DNA of 64,000 nt, taken from the NCBI RefSeq assembly GCF_014203045.1, contig NZ_JACHIF010000003.1, positions 248,001 to 312,000 on the forward strand. Direction: 5' to 3'. The position numbers were made by a program, and so were the translations under genes. Below the pieces are notes generated by a model, which had not been told where the DNA came from, made no database searches, and saw nothing but the letters and a program-made list of their open reading frames with translations. This stretch comes from Prosthecobacter dejongeii. GTDB lineage: Bacteria > Verrucomicrobiota > Verrucomicrobiia > Verrucomicrobiales > Verrucomicrobiaceae. Numbering within the stretch: position 1 is the stretch's first letter; each line of letters opens with the position of its first letter. This document shows positions 61,313 through 64,000 of the stretch, in pieces.

Positions 61313-61872
61313 GAATCACTCTCCGTGTGATGCGTCCACCCCAACTTATCTTGGACGGGCCCATTGGTCTTCCACCTCAAAAGCCTGCAAGCGCGACGCC
61401 CCCACGTTCCCAAAACCGTCCCGCGTACGGGACAAGACTACAACGCACGGAACCGCTCGCTTCGACGTCTGCATACCCCGCCCTGGAAGGGCGAAAGCGG
61501 GCAGCCGGGGGGGAAGGTGCGCAGCACCGAGAACCCCCGGTCTCGCGAATCACTCCAAACGCCTTTTAAGGAGGCGTCCTGGAGGGACGCGAGAAAGGCC
61601 CGCCAGCCCCTGGACCTCGGCTTGATTGGGGGGGGGGCACGCTTCTCGCGCCCCTCCAGGGCGCGGCGGGTGTGGACGCGTTATTTGTTAGGCGACCGGG
61701 GGTTCCCGCTCGCCAAGCCTCGCTCCACCCCCGGCTACCTTCCGTCGCCCCTCCAGGGCGGGCCGCACCCGCCAGGACAATATCCATCACTCTCCGAGTG
61801 ATGCGTCCGCTCCAAGACGTCTCGTCCGGCCCCATCGGTCTTCCACGTCAAAAGCCTGCGAGCACAGCACCG
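61313..61872 (+). repeat. Direct repeats flanking a GC-rich palindrome-rich block
   Basis: Two copies of about 85 bases (61313-61398 and 61788-61872) share ATCACTCTCCG, GTGATGCGTCC, CCCAT-GGTCTTCCAC and CAAAAGCCTGC. Between them lies GC-rich sequence with repeated CCCTCCAGG/CCTGGAGGG hairpin cores, a CCGGGGGT palindrome pair and a G9-10 run near 61628. The short core also occurs at the start of the window (57-73, 149-176). The open frames across the block are repeat-derived. It has the form of a mobile or dispersed intergenic element, without a transposase gene. Confidence 0.7.
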
Positions 61873-61946
61873 CTATTTCACTTCCCGTTAGACCACCAAG
61901 TGAAGTCTTCGTTGCCAGGGGCGGGCAGCGCGCCCAGTTTGGCGGC

Positions 61947-62570
61947 ATGATTTCTCCCGTTATCGTCGTGCATCCGCTGGCTCAGATCCACCTCACGGAG
62001 CTGCGCCGTCAGCACACGTCCTGCGGGCAGTTCCGCTGGCACTTGCAGCGCCTGGCAGAGATCCTTTTCACGGAGGCCACCCGCAGTCTGGCCACCGCCC
62101 CTGTCCGCGTGCAGACGCCGCTGGTGGAGACGGCGGGCAGTGCCTTTGCGCGGTCGGTGGTGCTGGTGCCCATCCTGCGCGCGGGACTGGGCCTGCAGGA
62201 GGCCATTTTACCCTTGGTGCCTGAGGCCACGGTGGCGCATGTGGGCATCGCGCGGGATGAAGCCACCGCTCTGCCCATGCCCTATTATGCCAAGCTGCCC
62301 GCCGTGCTGAAAGAGGCCGATGTCTTTTTGCTGGACCCCATGCTGGCCACGGGCGGCAGTGCGTGCAGTGCCGTCACCCAACTGAAAGAGGCCGGGGCCA
62401 CGCGCATCACACTCATCTGTGTGGTCAGTTGCCCCCAGGGCCTACAGGCTCTGGCCGCCCAGCACCCGGATGTCACTGTGGTCACCGCTGCGGTGGACCC
62501 AGGGCTGAATGAGCGCAGCTACATCGTCCCTGGTCTGGGGGATGCAGGAGATCGCTGCTTCGGCACCTGA
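61947..62570 (+). CDS. upp: Uracil phosphoribosyltransferase
   Basis: A 207-residue enzyme that joins uracil and PRPP to give UMP in pyrimidine salvage. Conserved features: RTxx-like N-terminus, VLVPILRAGLG, the PRPP loop LLDPMLATGGSA (about residues 128-139) and the uracil-binding C-terminus YIVPGLGDAGDRCFGT. Stand-alone gene with the repeat block directly upstream and the cNMP-binding protein gene 160 bases downstream. Confidence 0.93.
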   Translation: MISPVIVVHPLAQIHLTELRRQHTSCGQFRWHLQRLAEILFTEATRSLATAPVRVQTPLVETAGSAFARSVVLVPILRAGLGLQEAILPLVPEATVAHVGIARDEATALPMPYYAKLPAVLKEADVFLLDPMLATGGSACSAVTQLKEAGATRITLICVVSCPQGLQALAAQHPDVTVVTAAVDPGLNERSYIVPGLGDAGDRCFGT

Positions 62571-62730
62571 GCGAGCCTGTGGGCACGAGGTTGCCAAAAA
62601 AAAAGCGGGCATCCCCAGCCCAAATCCGCCCGCTAGCGTTCATCGCCCGTTCAGGGGACAAAAAAGTTGCGTTTGCATGGGGATTGCTCTGTTCATCTCC
62701 GCCGAGACGTGAAATAGTCTCCAGCATTCC

Positions 62731-63396
62731 ATGAAAGAGTATGCCTACATTCACGAGGAAGGCCAGTTGCCAGCACCGCTCAGTTCGGTGCCATTCCTCA
62801 ACAGTTTTACGGAGGATCAGTTGGACGAAGTGCTGAATTCCTCCAGCCTGCTCCAGTGTGATGCGGGTGATATCATCATTCGCGAGGGCACCATCGACTC
62901 TCGCATCTACATCCTGCTCAATGGCGAGCTGGAGGTGAAAGTGGCCGGTAAAAAAGTGGCCTCCATTGCTCGTGTGGGCGATGTTTTTGGCGAACTAGCC
63001 CTGGTGAATCAGGACAAGCGTGCCGCCTCTGTCATCGCCGGTAGTCGGGCCTTGTGCCTGGCGGTGGACCAGAAATTCCTCCAGGACATCCACCCGCGCG
63101 AGGAAGATCCGGCCTTCCACGCGGCCTTGTTTGAATTTGTCGCCCGTCTGGTGGCGAAGAAGCTGGATGCCACCTCCCGCCGCCTGGCAGAACTGGAAAA
63201 AGAACTGCGCGCCCTCAAAGGAGAGCCTGCTCCTGAGGCCCCCCAGGTCACGCTGGCGGAGACCCTGCCCCCTGTGCAGGTCAAAGCTACCCCGAAAACG
63301 GCGGCGAAGCCAGCCGCCAAGCCCACGGCAAAAGCGGCGAAATCCCGCGCCAAGGCCCCTCCCGCCAAGAAAAAGAAAGCGCTCGCCCGCCATTAA
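62731..63396 (+). CDS. Cyclic-nucleotide-binding domain protein with basic C-terminal tail
   Basis: A 221-residue protein. Residues about 18-145 form a cNMP-binding (Crp-like) beta-roll: GDIIIREGTIDSRIYILLNGELEV and the phosphate-binding cassette-like VFGELALVNQDKRAASVIA. A long helix with coiled-coil character follows (about 128-165, RLVAKKLDATSRRLAELEKEL), and the rest is a Pro/Ala/Lys-rich tail (about 165-221) with AKPAAKPTAKAAKS-type repeats, like histone H1 tails. There is no helix-turn-helix, so it is not a classical Crp transcription factor. Cyclic nucleotide binding and DNA compaction are both plausible but unproven. Confidence 0.75.
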   Translation: MKEYAYIHEEGQLPAPLSSVPFLNSFTEDQLDEVLNSSSLLQCDAGDIIIREGTIDSRIYILLNGELEVKVAGKKVASIARVGDVFGELALVNQDKRAASVIAGSRALCLAVDQKFLQDIHPREEDPAFHAALFEFVARLVAKKLDATSRRLAELEKELRALKGEPAPEAPQVTLAETLPPVQVKATPKTAAKPAAKPTAKAAKSRAKAPPAKKKKALARH

Positions 63397-63499
63397 ACTG
63401 CTACGTGGTTTCCGCCTAGCTGCATGGGTGGCCGTCCCACCTCAGCACCCGTCGCCAGTGCTGGGGAATGAGTGCGCTTTTGGTTAGAGCGGTTTGAAA

Positions 63500-64000
63500 A
63501 ATGATGTGGCCGCGTCGGTTCGGCGTGAATTTCTAGGCCGTTCATACCTCGTTCGCCCTCTCATCCCGAGCTTCCAAAGCGCGTTCCCTCTCCCCAGGAA
63601 CTGGGGGATGAGGCCAAGGTGAGGGGGTGGTCGCAGCACGCAGAACCTCGTTCGCAAGAAGGTGCCCTTTTCTCTCAAACGACTCCTCTGTACTCCAGCC
63701 CCGAGACCATTCCACAGCCCCTCACCCCTGGCCCTGCTCCCCGCAAGCGGGGCGAGGGGGGATGTCTTTTCGACTCCGTCCACGGAAGACCAAACCAACT
63801 TCCTTCGCTCGGAATCAGTCCTCGTTCGCCCTTGTATTCGGAGCTTCCAAAGCGCGTTCCCTCTCCCCACGCAAGCGCGTTCCCTCTCCCCGCGCTTGCG
63901 TGGGGAGAGGCCAAGGTGAGGGGGTGGTCGCAGCACGCAAAACCTCGTTCGCAAGAAGGTGCCTTTTCCAAAAACGACACCTTTGCCCTCCACCTCCAAG
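63500..64000 (-). repeat. Composite dispersed repeat, copies B and C
   Basis: This gene-free 3' end of the window holds the reverse complement of the block at 35655-35965. Two tandem units are seen, each with the order: CTTCTTGCGAACGAGGTT, GCGTGCTGCGACCACCCCC, GAGAGGGAACGCGCTT and, in the better one, CCCCGCTTGCGGGGAGCAGGG. Unit length is about 290 bases. The open frames here are repeat-derived, and the element continues beyond the window edge. The stretch 63397-63500 shows nothing. Confidence 0.75.

Noticed and set aside
61687-61693. Possible integron attC site, because GTTAGGC and GCCTAAC match the attC core boxes
   Set aside because: The words are scattered singly, mostly within genes, without the paired L and R boxes, the required hairpin or an integrase gene.
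61364-61801. 145-codon frame in the direct-repeat block, and similar frames at 35524-36018 and 63484-63999
   Set aside because: Arg/Pro-rich translations of repeat sequence, no codon bias and no conserved features.
62598-62634. Terminator after the uracil phosphoribosyltransferase gene
   Set aside because: The short stem (AGCGGGC / GCCCGCT) has its A/T run on the wrong side for the plus strand, and no minus-strand gene ends there.
1-64000. tRNA, rRNA, CRISPR array, phage or transposase genes
   Set aside because: I looked for cloverleaf-like and array-like patterns and for integrase or transposase motifs in all gaps and found none convincing; a tRNA-scanning program could still find one.

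Overview
The window looks like chromosomal DNA of a free-living, GC-rich (about 60%) Gram-negative bacterium, most probably a Verrucomicrobium close to Prosthecobacter or other Verrucomicrobiaceae. This is inferred from the gene set, not from a marker gene: an alternative complex III operon, a PEP-CTERM exosortase substrate, a secreted DUF6807 (PmoA-like) protein beside a secreted sugar-phosphate isomerase, Gfo/Idh/MocA and MlrC-type (M81) enzymes, and a MoxR-DUF58-transglutaminase module. I found no rRNA, tRNA, CRISPR array, phage or transposase gene.

Layout. 0-7 kb: a repeat cluster, two GNAT acetyltransferases, a phosphohexose mutase and a large ABCG-type transporter with an FHA-like N-terminal half. 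7-12 kb: an outer-membrane protein, a cysteine hydrolase (candidate triuret hydrolase), an NCS2-like permease, a very BiuH-like biuret hydrolase and a cupin. 12-14.5 kb: a PAS sensor kinase, a LuxR regulator and a 47-residue membrane peptide gene with its own terminator. 14.6-23.6 kb: an ABC/HlyD/TolC-type export system whose ATPase lacks the Walker A lysine, followed by a CHASE hybrid kinase and a sigma54-dependent response regulator. 23.6-25.4 kb, opposite strand: allophanate hydrolase. 25.6-35.5 kb: 2-oxoacid:ferredoxin oxidoreductase beta subunit, dGTPase, a lipoprotein, an L,D-transpeptidase, sugar-related enzymes and another two-component pair. 36-43 kb: an M81 protein, a class III aminotransferase, MoxR and a fused DUF58-TgpA protein. 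43.5-47.3 kb: a five-gene unit of OmpR regulator, kinase, ECF sigma factor, membrane protein and Spy-like periplasmic protein. 47.5-51.4 kb: LuxR regulator, MacB-type permease, PIN toxin with partner, aspartic-protease-like lipoprotein. 51.5-57.7 kb: actABCD of alternative complex III behind a Rex/CRP-like palindrome. 58.4-64 kb: a GlpF-type channel, a PEP-CTERM protein, uracil phosphoribosyltransferase, a cNMP-binding protein with a basic tail, and repeats.

The most interesting reading is that two separated loci form one nitrogen-scavenging pathway: triuret to biuret to allophanate to ammonia plus CO2, with its own outer- and inner-membrane uptake proteins. Candidate sigma54 (-24/-12) promoter sequences lie just upstream of the outer-membrane gene, both hydrolases and, on the other strand, allophanate hydrolase, and a sigma54 activator gene ends 4 bases from the allophanate hydrolase gene. 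The sequence also carries several families of dispersed palindromic repeats and an apparently over-represented heptamer, GTTAGGC.
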